A stretch of DNA of 64,000 bases, taken from positions 95,252 to 159,251 of the forward strand of contig CAKZLB010000059.1 in NCBI GenBank assembly GCA_937124965.1, in the 5' to 3' direction. The notes beneath the pieces are model-generated. The model saw only the letters and a list, made by a program, of their open reading frames with translations. It was not told the origin of the DNA and made no database searches. Positions 17,865-26,705 of the stretch are shown here, in pieces. Numbering within the stretch: position 1 is the first letter of the stretch; each line of letters opens with the position of its first letter. The position numbers and the translations under genes are program-made. The stretch is from an uncultured Bacteroidota bacterium. Lineage in GTDB: Bacteria > Bacteroidota > Bacteroidia > NS11-12g > UBA9320.

Positions 17865-18234
17865 GGGGCTGACTGGATTTGACGGGAGGGCCAATTAACA
17901 GGTAAGCATGTAGAGCGTTGTGGGCATTGCTCTTTAATATAAACCTACAAACACATAAAAGGCGAGTCTAACTACGCTATGGCTGCTTAATCTTAGAGAT
18001 TAAACAAATACCATCCGCTCACCGTTGCTCAGTTGGGGCTGCGACGGATCATGAGCGGTCGAAATGCCCGAATAGTTGATTGTAACATCTGCGCGCAGTT
18101 GACTTATTAGCAGAATAAGGGTGAAAAGAGGTCTTTACCTAACCTTGTTCACCTCGAAAATAATAGGTAATAAACATGTAGAAAGCTTGATTTAATTCCT
18201 TCTCCGGACCCGGGTTCGACTCCCGGCAGCTCCA
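17865..18234 (+). ncRNA. ssrA: Transfer-messenger RNA (tmRNA)
   Basis: tmRNA rescues stalled ribosomes with SmpB and tags the nascent chain for proteolysis. The 5' GGGGCTG pairs with the 3' CAGCTCC, followed by A as discriminator; the T arm CCCGG-GTTCGAC-TCCCGG-like region is at the 3' end. The internal reading frame begins at GGC 17961 and encodes GESNYAMAA, then TAA at 17988-17990. CCA is not encoded. A strong intrinsic terminator follows. The tag ends in AMAA rather than the commoner ALAA. Confidence 0.96.
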
Positions 18235-18238
18235 CTTA

Positions 18239-18273
18239 AAAGGTTTCGATTAATTTCGGAACCTTTCTTTTTT
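18239..18273 (+). terminator. Intrinsic terminator of ssrA
   Basis: An 11-bp stem (AAAGGTTTCGA with TCGGAACCTTT, one G-U pair) encloses the loop TTAATT and is followed by CTTTTTT. It starts 4 bases after the tmRNA. Confidence 0.85.
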
Positions 18274-18475
18274 GTTAGGTGAAATCGTATTAGACAAATT
18301 GAACCAGTGCAGGTCGTCTAACCATTTTAACACTATTTTTACCATTAATTGAGATCATAAAAAGGAACCCTAATGTACATAGAGTGTTGTAATACGTGAA
18401 AATGAAATTAACTAGCGGTAAACAATTGTTGCGAAAAAACGTTCCAATGATTATCTTGATTATAACACTGTTAGA

Positions 18476-20752
18476 GTGGTGATAAAACTGAATAGGGTAT
18501 TTACAACGTCTTCAGCGGTTTGGATGGTTATATTAATTACCACAATAACCACACTGTTTGGATACTTTGCTTTAACAGGGACAACTTATTCAGTCGATTT
18601 TGAACGTTACTACCCCAGAGAAAATGAGCAAATACAGTTTTACGAAACGTATAAAAAAGCATTTCTTGATTCAAGTGAGCGGACAATCGTTGCTGTGAAA
18701 ACTGACAAGAGTGTGTTCAACCCCCATGTATTAAAAGAAATCGAAAAACTAACAGACTCATTGCTGTCGTTAAAGAATGTGAATGCTGTTTCGTCAATTA
18801 CAAATGCCAATTATCTCTCATATTCCTCCATAGTTGGTATTATTCAATTTCCATATGTTCACCCACAAGATCCGGAAATGGCAGAACGCGACTCCCAGTA
18901 TATCGTTGATGAAAGCGAATTAGTAGGAACGTACATAGCTCAAAATCACCACGGATTTTGTATCCAAATTCTGGGGAAATATGCTCTTTCCAATGAGGAA
19001 GCAGTAGTGTATAAGAACGATTTAACAAGGGTATTAAGAAATTGTGGTTTCAATGATTTCTATTTAGGTGGTCGCATTATTGGTCAAAAACACATACTTG
19101 ACACAATGCAGCGTGAAATGATATTGTTTACGTTGTTATCCATGTGCGTAGTGCTAATTGTATTAGGTTTTATCTATAAAACAGTTTGGGGTTTGGCAGG
19201 GCCACTGCTAGTTATTGGTGTAACAACAATTTGGACCCTCGGAATAATGGCAATATTGCACATACCATTAGGACTATTTAGCTCAATAATTCCAGCTATT
19301 CTTTTTGTTATTGGAACCTCTGATGTTGTTCACATTTTGCACAAGTACATTGACGAGTTGAGGCTTGGATTAAATAAATCAGAGTCCCTAATAAATGCAT
19401 ACAGGGAGGTTGGAAAGGCAACATTTTTAACAACGTTAACTACTATTATTGGCTTTTTAACTCTGCTAACTTCAAGCATTGTACCGATAAGAGAGTTTGG
19501 GATTTTTGCAGCAGCAGGTGTGGGAATAGCTTTTTTGTTGACGTACACCTTGTTTCCTGCATTTTTACTTTTAACCCCAATTCCAAAGATTACAACAAGT
19601 CAAAATGGGGTTAAAACAAACGTACTATTAACAAAATGTTATTACGCTATTCTGCGAAACAAGCCAGCTGTTCTTATTTGCTTTGGCGTGGCAATGACAG
19701 CGGGTGTTTGGACAGCTAGCAACTTAAAAGCAGACAATTACCTTACTGAGGAGTTGCCGGATAATGATCGTTTCAAAAAAGGCTTTAACTACATTGAAAA
19801 AAATTATTCAGGACTGCGCTCATTTGAAGTAGCTATAACGATAAAAGATACAAATAAGACCGCAATAAATTTTACCTCGCCAAAAATTCTTAAAGAAATT
19901 GATACACTAACACAGTACATTAATTCAAGTTATGCTGCTAATTCAGTTTACAGCATTGCCACTGTAGTTAGAAGACTTTATGAAGCGAAAACGGGCGAAT
20001 CATTAAAGGATAATGTGGTTTCAGACAATCAATTAAATTTTGTTTCACGAGAAGTTAAAAGTGCTTTACGTACAAAAAACGCACGATTATTAGTTAATAA
20101 GGAACTGCAAATGTCCAGGGTTAGTGGCTTGGTTAAGGATATTGGAGGTCACCGCAGCGTTGCAAAAGATAAGGACCTTGAAGAATTTGCACAAGTTAAT
20201 TGTCCTTCATTGAATATTACAGTGACAGGCATGTCACATTTAATTGATCAGAACAATAAAAGGATTGTTCGAGACATGGTTGAAGGACTAATAATAGCGT
20301 TTTTTTTAGTGAGTCTTTTAATCGCCTTCATATACAAATCTTTTAAGATTGTGTTGATTGCGCTAATCCCTAACCTAATTCCTTTGTTAGCAGTAACGAT
20401 TCTGATGTACGTTTTGAAAATTAACCTAAACGTTTCTACGGCATTGATATTTGCAATAGCTTTCGGTATTACAGTTGATGACACTATTCACTTTCTAAGT
20501 AAATTGAAACTTGAACTTGACAAAGGAGAAACGCTGTCAGACGCCATTGAAAACACTTTTGTTACAACTGGTAAGGCAATAATTATTACATCAATTATTT
20601 TATTTTTAGGCTTCATCGTGTTGGCACTATCAAGTTTTACGAGTAACTACTATTTTGGCGTGTTGGTCAGCTTAACAATTGTATTTGCTGTTCTTAGTGA
20701 TTTACTAGTACTTCCAGTGCTGTTACAGTGGAAAAGAACTCGTAATAAATAG
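18476..20752 (+). CDS. MMPL/RND-superfamily exporter
   Basis: A 758-residue inner membrane protein with the RND-like duplicated plan: one TM helix, a periplasmic domain, then a bundle of about five TM helices, and the same again. IPAILFVIGTSDVVHILHKY and the second-half FAIAFGITVDDTIHFLSK are the paired TM4-like segments with acidic residues that relay protons. Substrates of this subgroup are often lipids or hydrophobic compounds (inference). No ATG fits the frame; two GTG codons in tandem (18476 and 18479) are possible starts. The second overlaps the stop of a 26-codon ORF by 4 bases. No periplasmic adaptor or outer membrane factor is adjacent. Confidence 0.9.
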   Translation: MVIKLNRVFTTSSAVWMVILITTITTLFGYFALTGTTYSVDFERYYPRENEQIQFYETYKKAFLDSSERTIVAVKTDKSVFNPHVLKEIEKLTDSLLSLKNVNAVSSITNANYLSYSSIVGIIQFPYVHPQDPEMAERDSQYIVDESELVGTYIAQNHHGFCIQILGKYALSNEEAVVYKNDLTRVLRNCGFNDFYLGGRIIGQKHILDTMQREMILFTLLSMCVVLIVLGFIYKTVWGLAGPLLVIGVTTIWTLGIMAILHIPLGLFSSIIPAILFVIGTSDVVHILHKYIDELRLGLNKSESLINAYREVGKATFLTTLTTIIGFLTLLTSSIVPIREFGIFAAAGVGIAFLLTYTLFPAFLLLTPIPKITTSQNGVKTNVLLTKCYYAILRNKPAVLICFGVAMTAGVWTASNLKADNYLTEELPDNDRFKKGFNYIEKNYSGLRSFEVAITIKDTNKTAINFTSPKILKEIDTLTQYINSSYAANSVYSIATVVRRLYEAKTGESLKDNVVSDNQLNFVSREVKSALRTKNARLLVNKELQMSRVSGLVKDIGGHRSVAKDKDLEEFAQVNCPSLNITVTGMSHLIDQNNKRIVRDMVEGLIIAFFLVSLLIAFIYKSFKIVLIALIPNLIPLLAVTILMYVLKINLNVSTALIFAIAFGITVDDTIHFLSKLKLELDKGETLSDAIENTFVTTGKAIIITSIILFLGFIVLALSSFTSNYYFGVLVSLTIVFAVLSDLLVLPVLLQWKRTRNK

Positions 20753-20768
20753 AATAATCAGGACTTCC

Positions 20769-20789
20769 AGCACAATGTTCTGTTGTGCT
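20769..20789. promoter_or_regulatory. Inverted repeat upstream of first lrp gene
   Basis: AGCACAA and TTGTGCT are a perfect 7-bp inverted repeat around a 7-base loop. A second GCACAAT half-site occurs near 20821. With no T-tract after it, a terminator for the upstream gene is unlikely, so an operator for the neighbouring Lrp-type regulator is possible. Confidence 0.35.
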
Positions 20790-20896
20790 ATAAAAAAACA
20801 GTAAAATATTCTTAGTATGAGCACAATAATAGTATATGGGTGTGAGTTAATACATAAGAATGTTGTTGGCACTCATTTACCACTATAAAAAACATT

Positions 20897-21367
20897 ATGA
20901 AAAACGGGACCTCCCTGGATGAGATTGATGTAAAAATACTCAAGCTTCTCCAAAGTGATGCCAAACTAACCGCCAAAAACATAGGAGACCGAATTGGGTT
21001 ATCCCAAACACCGGTTTACGAAAGAGTAAAAAAATTAGAACGAAACGGAATAATCAAGCGATATGTGGCTCTTGTGGAACCGGAATTGCTGGACAAGAGT
21101 TTAGTAGTATTAATGAATATTACTATCCAAGAGCACAAAATTGGTAGCAGGGAATCGTTTGTCAAGAGTATAACCGAACTTCCACAAGTAGTTGAACTCT
21201 ACCATACCTCCGGAAGATTTGATTTCATAGCAAAAGTAAGGGTGTCTAAAGTTTCTGAATACAGAGACTTTTTGTTGGATAAAATTACGCCTATTGAAAA
21301 CGTCAAGGACATTGATAGTCACATTGTTTTAGAAGAACTTAAATACACTACATCTATCGATTTATAA
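20897..21367 (+). CDS. Lrp/AsnC-family transcriptional regulator (copy 1)
   Basis: A 156-residue regulator with an N-terminal AsnC-type helix-turn-helix (about 8-60: DVKILKLLQSDAKL, then GLSQTPVYERVKKLE). The C-terminal RAM effector domain (about 70-150) contains the ELYHTSGRFDFIAKVRV strand-loop. Members assemble into dimers and octamers and sense amino acids. It is very similar to the next gene, about two thirds identical by eye, so the pair is a tandem duplication. The most likely role is regulation of amino acid metabolism or of its own locus. Confidence 0.93.
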   Translation: MKNGTSLDEIDVKILKLLQSDAKLTAKNIGDRIGLSQTPVYERVKKLERNGIIKRYVALVEPELLDKSLVVLMNITIQEHKIGSRESFVKSITELPQVVELYHTSGRFDFIAKVRVSKVSEYRDFLLDKITPIENVKDIDSHIVLEELKYTTSIDL

Positions 21368-21502
21368 ATATACTTAAAACGAATTCGTTTAAATCTCAAT
21401 AAGTTTTGTTAGTTTTTAACTAATTAACAACCTGATTTAAGTAAAAAAAACTTATTATTGATTAAACATAGGCTTTTTCCCTTTTTAAGTAATATTTAAA
21501 CG
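21368..21502. promoter_or_regulatory. Palindrome-rich spacer between lrp paralogues
   Basis: Three inverted repeats lie in 135 bases. AAACGAATTCGTTT (21377-21390) is perfect and extends to 20 bases with one mismatched pair. TTAGTT-TTT-AACTAA spans 21409-21423. AATAAGTTTT (21398-21407) pairs with AAAACTTATT (21447-21456). They are likely binding sites for a dimeric regulator, perhaps one of the flanking Lrp proteins. Confidence 0.45.
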
Positions 21503-21964
21503 ATGCATGTACTTGATGAGACAGACAAGAAAATTTTAAACCTCTTACAATCAGATGGCAAGCTAACTGCTAAAAATTTGGCTGATTCAATAGGTTTAAC
21601 GCAAACTCCTGTTTATGAGAGAATACGAAAACTTGAACGGTTAGGCATTATCGACAAGTACGTTGCACTGGTAAATCCGTCTTTACTGAATAAAGACCTT
21701 GTTGTCTTTATGAACATTACAATCAAAGAACATGTTGCGGGTAGTCGTGAAAAACTAGTAGCTGCATTGACTGATATAAACGAGGTTACGGAACTATACC
21801 ACACTTCGGGTCGTTATGATTTTATGGCAAAAGTTCGAGTAGCGGACGTCAAGGATTATAGAGACTTTTTGGTTGAGAAAGTTGGCAAGATTGATAATAT
21901 CAAAGACATTACAAGTCACATGGTGTTAGATGATATTAAAACGTCAACTAAAATTTCACTTTGA
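21503..21964 (+). CDS. Lrp/AsnC-family transcriptional regulator (copy 2)
   Basis: 153 residues with the same architecture as the preceding paralogue: helix-turn-helix with DKKILNLLQSDGKL and GLTQTPVYERIRKLE, then a RAM domain with ELYHTSGRYDFMAKVRV. Differences are spread over the whole length rather than localised, so the duplication is not recent. Its 135-base upstream spacer is full of inverted repeats, suggesting separate promoter control. The last 9 bases overlap the convergent cation transporter gene. Confidence 0.93.
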   Translation: MHVLDETDKKILNLLQSDGKLTAKNLADSIGLTQTPVYERIRKLERLGIIDKYVALVNPSLLNKDLVVFMNITIKEHVAGSREKLVAALTDINEVTELYHTSGRYDFMAKVRVADVKDYRDFLVEKVGKIDNIKDITSHMVLDDIKTSTKISL

Positions 21965-22852
21965 AATATTCTGAACGGGTATTGCGCCTTCTCCACACAG
22001 TTCATCTGTCAACTCGGTTTCTATGGTATAATGTTTAAACGAGTACTTTTCCATTACTTCTTTAACCTCATTTTTTACAGACAGCAGTTCCGACAAATTA
22101 TTTATTGGTAACAATTTAATGTGAGTAGTAAAAACATGCTGTTCACCTTCCAACGACCATACATGCGTGTGGTGTACATTATCTACTCCTTTAACGCTCC
22201 TTATTTTGGCTTCAATACTATCCACATCAACATCGTTTGGAGTTCCTTGTAAAAAGAGAAACACAGTTTCTTTTAAGCGCTTAATCACATTCCATAGGAT
22301 GTAAAATGTAATTGCCAACGACAAAATTGGATCAAGGAACGGAACATCTTTGAACATTAATATTACTGAAACCACCAGAATGGCAACCCAACCCAGAACG
22401 TCTTCAATTAAGTGCCATGAAATAACACGTTCATTCATGGTTTTGCCAGTACTTAGGCGCCAAGCAGCATAGCCGTTTACAGATATCCCGACAAGGGCAA
22501 AAAGAAACATTCCTTGTGCATTTGATTGTTCAGGATTAATGATTCGTTCAATCGCCTCAGACACGATAAAGCCAGAACTAATAATTATGACAACAGAATT
22601 TATTAAAGCACCTAAAAGGGAGAACCTTGCGTACCCAAAGGAGTATTTTTTATCTGGCTTTTGTTGTGCTTTCTTTTCTAACATCCAGGAAAGCCCTAAA
22701 GACAAACTGTCTCCAAAATCATGGACAGCATCAGACAGGATTGCGACACTATTTACATACAGCCCAACGATAATTTCTAGAATAGTAAAACCAAGATTTA
22801 GAAAAAAGGCAACTTTTAAGTTTGAATTAGATCGTTGATGATTATGAGCCAT
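21956..22852 (-). CDS. Cation diffusion facilitator (CDF) family metal exporter
   Basis: CDF proteins export Zn2+, or related divalent cations, in exchange for protons. The 298-residue protein has six TM helices. TM2 carries the DAVHDFGD site (Asp41, His44, Asp45, Asp48) and TM5 carries the HLIED site, together the tetrahedral transport site. The C-terminal cytoplasmic ferredoxin-like domain has VDNVHHTHVWSLEGEQHVFTTHI, where His residues bind regulatory metal. A His-containing N-terminus (MAHNHQR) is usual. The His plus Asp composition suits zinc. It lies directly downstream of a small membrane protein gene (1-base gap). Confidence 0.94.
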   Translation of the reverse strand: MAHNHQRSNSNLKVAFFLNLGFTILEIIVGLYVNSVAILSDAVHDFGDSLSLGLSWMLEKKAQQKPDKKYSFGYARFSLLGALINSVVIIISSGFIVSEAIERIINPEQSNAQGMFLFALVGISVNGYAAWRLSTGKTMNERVISWHLIEDVLGWVAILVVSVILMFKDVPFLDPILSLAITFYILWNVIKRLKETVFLFLQGTPNDVDVDSIEAKIRSVKGVDNVHHTHVWSLEGEQHVFTTHIKLLPINNLSELLSVKNEVKEVMEKYSFKHYTIETELTDELCGEGAIPVQNISK

Positions 22853-22853
22853 T

Positions 22854-23219
22854 TTATTGAAAACGGAAGATAGATATAATTCCGGTTATGACGACTATTA
22901 CTATGGATATTGACAAACCATATTCGAACAAACGTATCGAATTCAAGGTAGTTAAAAAATGGCGTGTTTTAAACTTAGCCCAAAACTCCAAAAGGTAAAC
23001 GACTGAAAATGCTACGTTAGCGATAAGCAAACAAAGCGATACTTCGCGCCAATAGCTTGTCCAGTAACTACTATCTTTTGAGTTTATTAAATGCTCTAAA
23101 CCAGACATAATTACAATGAAAATTAATAATGTAACATTAAATCTCACTCTTTTGGTTTCCCACCTTTTAAGGATGTTGGTTACTGTCAATGGTGGGTTAA
23201 AATCGTCGTCTAATATCAT
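22854..23219 (-). CDS. Small membrane protein of unknown function
   Basis: 121 residues with three predicted TM helices (about 28-45, 62-83 and 98-117) and a polar N-terminus. No recognised motif. It is 1 base upstream of the CDF transporter on the same strand, so the two are likely co-transcribed and it may assist or respond to metal transport, but that is only context. Confidence 0.7.
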   Translation of the reverse strand: MILDDDFNPPLTVTNILKRWETKRVRFNVTLLIFIVIMSGLEHLINSKDSSYWTSYWREVSLCLLIANVAFSVVYLLEFWAKFKTRHFLTTLNSIRLFEYGLSISIVIVVITGIISIFRFQ

Positions 23220-23336
23220 TTTTAAAATAAAACAAACTGATTATTAATGCTTTAAAAGTTTTTTCATAAGTGCAAAGCAACCTTCTAACAAACCTATAGA
23301 CTAAAAAGTATACAACAAAATACTTAATAGCACTTT

Positions 23337-25235
23337 ATGAAAAAATCATTCACTCAGAAAACATACTTACTAGGTAAGTCATTCTTTTTACTTTTATTTT
23401 CAATCATACTTACAACAGTAAATGCACAGACGCAATGCATTGACAAATTAGATTTTAAATATGTGGTTGATCATCAGTCTAAAACCGTAAAATATATTGC
23501 CGTTGCTTCAAAAGGTGCATTAGCTTTTGAATGGGACTTCGGTAACAAAAAGGGGTCTAAAGACAAGGAGGTTAAACAGACGTATGATTCAGCGGGATAT
23601 TACAAAGTATGTTTAACAGCCTATGGTTTTGACAAAACAACCAAAACAAGATGTTCCACTACTGTGTGCAAACGAATCAAGATTAACAATTGTAACTTAT
23701 TAAAGGTTGACTTCTCGTCTGCAACTGATGGATTGACGGCAAAGTTTGAAGCGAAATCAAACAGTAAAACGGTAGTTTATGGCTGGAGTTTAGGTGATAA
23801 CTCGGCGGAAAGAGGAGCAGCAGTAAAGCACACATACTCCAAAGAAGGAGGGTACAAAGTATGCCTAATTGCAAAAGACACAGTGACTGGTTGTGAAGCA
23901 AGAGTTTGTAAAGAAATTAAAGTTGAGAACCCATGTAAACTAGAAGCGGCTTTCGAGTTTAGTCGTGATGGTTTAACGGTTAAAGTTGCTGCAAAATCAA
24001 ACAGTAAATCTGTGGTATACGGATGGACGTTTGGAGACGGATCGTCAGAGCGTGGTCGGGAATCAAAACACACGTATACAAAAGTTGGTGGATACACTAT
24101 TTGTTTGGTTGCCAAAGACACAACTACAGGATGTGTTGTCCGAGTTTGCAAAGATGTGAAGTTTGAGGACCCATGTGAATTAAAAGGAGAGTTTGTGTTC
24201 TCACAGGATGGAAACGATTTTAAGTTTAACGCAAAATCGAATGGAAAAACGGCTCGTTACGTATGGAAGTTTGGTGATGATGAATCAGCTAAAGGAGCTG
24301 AAGTAAAACACACGTACAAAAAACCAGGAACCTACGAAGTTTGCGTGTTAATTTTCACTGAAAAAACAGAAACAAGCAAAGGTTGTGAGATTAAAGTATG
24401 CAAACGTGTAATTGTAAAGGGTAAAACGGACTGCGATTTACGAGCAAGTTTTACGTACAAGCAAAATGGGACCAAAATAGCTACCATGGCAGAATCTAAT
24501 GAAAAAGGAATTTTGTACTATTGGTCGTGGGGTGACGGTACTTCGGGTCACGGTATTAGTGCAACACACAAGTACAAAAAGTACGGCGTTTATGAAGTGT
24601 GTTTAATTGCTTTTAATCCAAAAACGAAGTGTAAGGTCTGTGTTTGTAAAAGAGTAGTAGTTGAAAAGCCTTGCAGATTAAAAACACGATTGAAGTACAC
24701 AATAGATGGAAATAATGTCCAGTTCAAAGCAAGAAGCAACAGTAAAAATGTAGTATATGGTTGGTCTTTTGGTGATGGCAACTCAGATAGAGGCAACCCA
24801 GTAAAGCATGAATACAAAAAACCAGGTATCTACACGGTAAAATTAATTGCTAAAGACACAAATTCTGGGTGTATTGTAACCAAAACATTTAAGATAATCA
24901 TTAATGCTAAAAACAAACGCAGTACGGTTATGATTGGCGAAGAGGAAGACGGCATGGATGTGTCTCAATCAGGAGCACAAACTCCAGAAGCAGAATCTTC
25001 AAATTGGACTGCAAGTGCATACCCAGTACCAGCTTCTGGCACGTTAGCATTTGAAGCTGATAAAGACTTAAAGTCTGTTCGAATTTTGAATTCAAGCGGG
25101 ACTCAAGTATATAAGAATGAGCTCGGTTCAACGGAAAAAATTGATATATCTACACTACCTACAGGGTACTATTTTGCTCACTTAACTGCAGCTGATGGTA
25201 CTGTTAAAGTTGTCAAGTTTGCAAAAAGCGAATAG
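23337..25235 (+). CDS. PKD-repeat secreted protein with T9SS type A sorting signal
   Basis: 632 residues. A signal peptide (about 1-31) is followed by six or seven PKD-like beta-sandwich repeats of about 80 residues. Each has the pattern W.(F/L)GD....G..VKHTY.K.G.Y.VCLIA and ends in C..R.CK. Each repeat has about four Cys at fixed positions (start, VCL, TGC, VCK), so disulfide-stapled domains are expected; this is unusual for PKD domains, which normally lack Cys. The C-terminus (AYPVPASGTLAFE, RILNSSGTQVYK, LPTGYYFAHL, KVVKFAKSE) is a type A T9SS signal. Followed by a strong terminator. Confidence 0.88.
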   Translation: MKKSFTQKTYLLGKSFFLLLFSIILTTVNAQTQCIDKLDFKYVVDHQSKTVKYIAVASKGALAFEWDFGNKKGSKDKEVKQTYDSAGYYKVCLTAYGFDKTTKTRCSTTVCKRIKINNCNLLKVDFSSATDGLTAKFEAKSNSKTVVYGWSLGDNSAERGAAVKHTYSKEGGYKVCLIAKDTVTGCEARVCKEIKVENPCKLEAAFEFSRDGLTVKVAAKSNSKSVVYGWTFGDGSSERGRESKHTYTKVGGYTICLVAKDTTTGCVVRVCKDVKFEDPCELKGEFVFSQDGNDFKFNAKSNGKTARYVWKFGDDESAKGAEVKHTYKKPGTYEVCVLIFTEKTETSKGCEIKVCKRVIVKGKTDCDLRASFTYKQNGTKIATMAESNEKGILYYWSWGDGTSGHGISATHKYKKYGVYEVCLIAFNPKTKCKVCVCKRVVVEKPCRLKTRLKYTIDGNNVQFKARSNSKNVVYGWSFGDGNSDRGNPVKHEYKKPGIYTVKLIAKDTNSGCIVTKTFKIIINAKNKRSTVMIGEEEDGMDVSQSGAQTPEAESSNWTASAYPVPASGTLAFEADKDLKSVRILNSSGTQVYKNELGSTEKIDISTLPTGYYFAHLTAADGTVKVVKFAKSE

Positions 25236-25254
25236 TGGATTGCGTATTAACAAC

Positions 25255-25288
25255 AAAAAAGCCCGCTTCATTTGATGCGGGCTTTTTT
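25255..25288 (+). terminator. Strong intrinsic terminator (bidirectional)
   Basis: A 12-bp perfect inverted repeat, AAAAAAGCCCGC with GCGGGCTTTTTT, encloses a 10-base loop. The A and T tails on both sides let it serve the PKD gene on the plus strand and the convergent lipoprotein gene on the minus strand. Confidence 0.9.
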
Positions 25289-25309
25289 AGTTAAAAAAAT
25301 TAGGTGTTG

Positions 25310-25726
25310 TTACATTGGGTGACAATGAAACGAGATTTCTTTAGTTTGAGAAGCCCCAGAATGGTCAGTCAAAGCTTCAATACTCAACGTCATGTTGCTG
25401 TGTCCAGAAACATTGTTTACCCAATGTTCGTGAATATGAAACATTTTGGAATCTGAGTGTGCGTGCTTGTTAAAAACAACTGTGTCATTATTTGAGGTAT
25501 TAATAATGTTGATTTCGTAACCGTGCATTTCAACATCATAAGAAATCATTCCATTGATAAAAACAGTATCCCCTTTTCCATACATAGTGCCTGCAACAGG
25601 GTCAGAAATATCAAAAGTTACAGCTGTTGGTTCTGGAGTAACAGTCTCCTCATCGTCCTTACAAGCGTTGATTGAAAAAGTTAGTAATGTTACTATTGCG
25701 ATGATTGATATATTTTTAAAATTCAT
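25310..25726 (-). CDS. His-rich small lipoprotein, last gene of a Cys/His-rich operon
   Basis: 138 residues: signal, then a lipobox-like INACKDDEE (Cys at about 22), a Pro/Thr/Glu linker and a beta-sandwich-like domain. The domain is rich in His: MHGYE, KHAHSDSKMFHIHEHW, SGHSNM and the C-terminal FHCHPM. Such clustering suggests metal binding. I do not recognise a named family. Its start overlaps the end of the upstream barrel gene by 4 bases, so the two are translationally coupled. Confidence 0.75.
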   Translation of the reverse strand: MNFKNISIIAIVTLLTFSINACKDDEETVTPEPTAVTFDISDPVAGTMYGKGDTVFINGMISYDVEMHGYEINIINTSNNDTVVFNKHAHSDSKMFHIHEHWVNNVSGHSNMTLSIEALTDHSGASQTKEISFHCHPM

Positions 25727-26652
25727 TTTGTGTCTTTTTTTGTGTTTAATAGATATAAGAATTGAAAAGTGAAAAGACGATTTGGAGTCGTTAAACCGTC
25801 TGAAAGATTGGAAGAAATTGGTATTTGATAATATGCTCGTAACCCAACAGAGTTCAGGTACAATGATGACCCAATTTGTGCTGCAATAAGCTCAACACCA
25901 CTGAACGGGTTTTTTGTATTTAGACTATGATATAGATAGTCTTTTTGACGATGCAATTGATAAATACCTATTTGAGGAATTAATGTAGAACGTTCATTTT
26001 TAAACCTATAGAAGAATATGTTGGTTGATGATATTTCATTACCAAAGCGATAGTCATTGGAATTCGTTCCATATGTCATCGTTCCAACTTCCGAACTAAA
26101 ACCAAGGTTAAATCTCCTAACGGAGAACAGGTAGCTTATGCCTCCTGAAAACGTACCTGTTCCTGGCTGTAAGTTTGGAAGGGTGAAACGAGTATCATTA
26201 TCGATTCTGCCCGAAGGAACTACCAACGAACCTCCCACAAACAAATTCAATTGTTTGTCGGACATGGTGTTACCCTTATTCACGATTCCGTATAAAGGCT
26301 GGATTCTAATGTCCCCAATGCCCCGTACAATTGTTTTTGAAGAGTTCTCGACAACTGAGTTGTTCTTAAATGGAACGTAGCCAGAGACCATAAACTTCTC
26401 TGTAAAATAGTATCTACCCCACAGCACAGCTGTGTTAAAATCGTCTATGCTTGTTGTTCTATCCTCATTTGCGAATAAGGGTGGGTGTTCGGTGGTGAAC
26501 TGATTGTATTGATATGTCAACCCAATCAGATGTTTTTTTTGAAAGGGCACATATCCAAAACCAACGCCACCAGTGGAACAGCCACAGGCATCACAAGCCT
26601 GTACTATCATGTTAGACAATAACACAATAGTACATACTGCTATTAAGCGCAT
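25723..26652 (-). CDS. Outer membrane beta-barrel with N-terminal CDACGC motif
   Basis: 309 residues with a signal peptide, and mature sequence starting with CDACGCSTGG, a cluster of three Cys. The remainder alternates short strands and turns as in an outer membrane barrel and ends in an aromatic-rich C-terminal strand (RLFTFQFLYLL). Bacteroidota genomes have related barrels with CxxCGC starts next to copper or other metal genes, as I recall. Transport or sensing of a metal ion is the best inference. It sits between two small Cys/His-rich genes on the same strand. Confidence 0.75.
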   Translation of the reverse strand: MRLIAVCTIVLLSNMIVQACDACGCSTGGVGFGYVPFQKKHLIGLTYQYNQFTTEHPPLFANEDRTTSIDDFNTAVLWGRYYFTEKFMVSGYVPFKNNSVVENSSKTIVRGIGDIRIQPLYGIVNKGNTMSDKQLNLFVGGSLVVPSGRIDNDTRFTLPNLQPGTGTFSGGISYLFSVRRFNLGFSSEVGTMTYGTNSNDYRFGNEISSTNIFFYRFKNERSTLIPQIGIYQLHRQKDYLYHSLNTKNPFSGVELIAAQIGSSLYLNSVGLRAYYQIPISSNLSDGLTTPNRLFTFQFLYLLNTKKDTK

Positions 26653-26705
26653 GTAATTATTTTAAGTTAAAAATTGTAAAATGTTGTTTGGCTTAGGATG
26701 ACGTT

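Noticed and set aside
20769..20789. Terminator for the MMPL gene
   Set aside because: The hairpin has no T-tract after it on the plus strand; it is listed as a possible operator instead.
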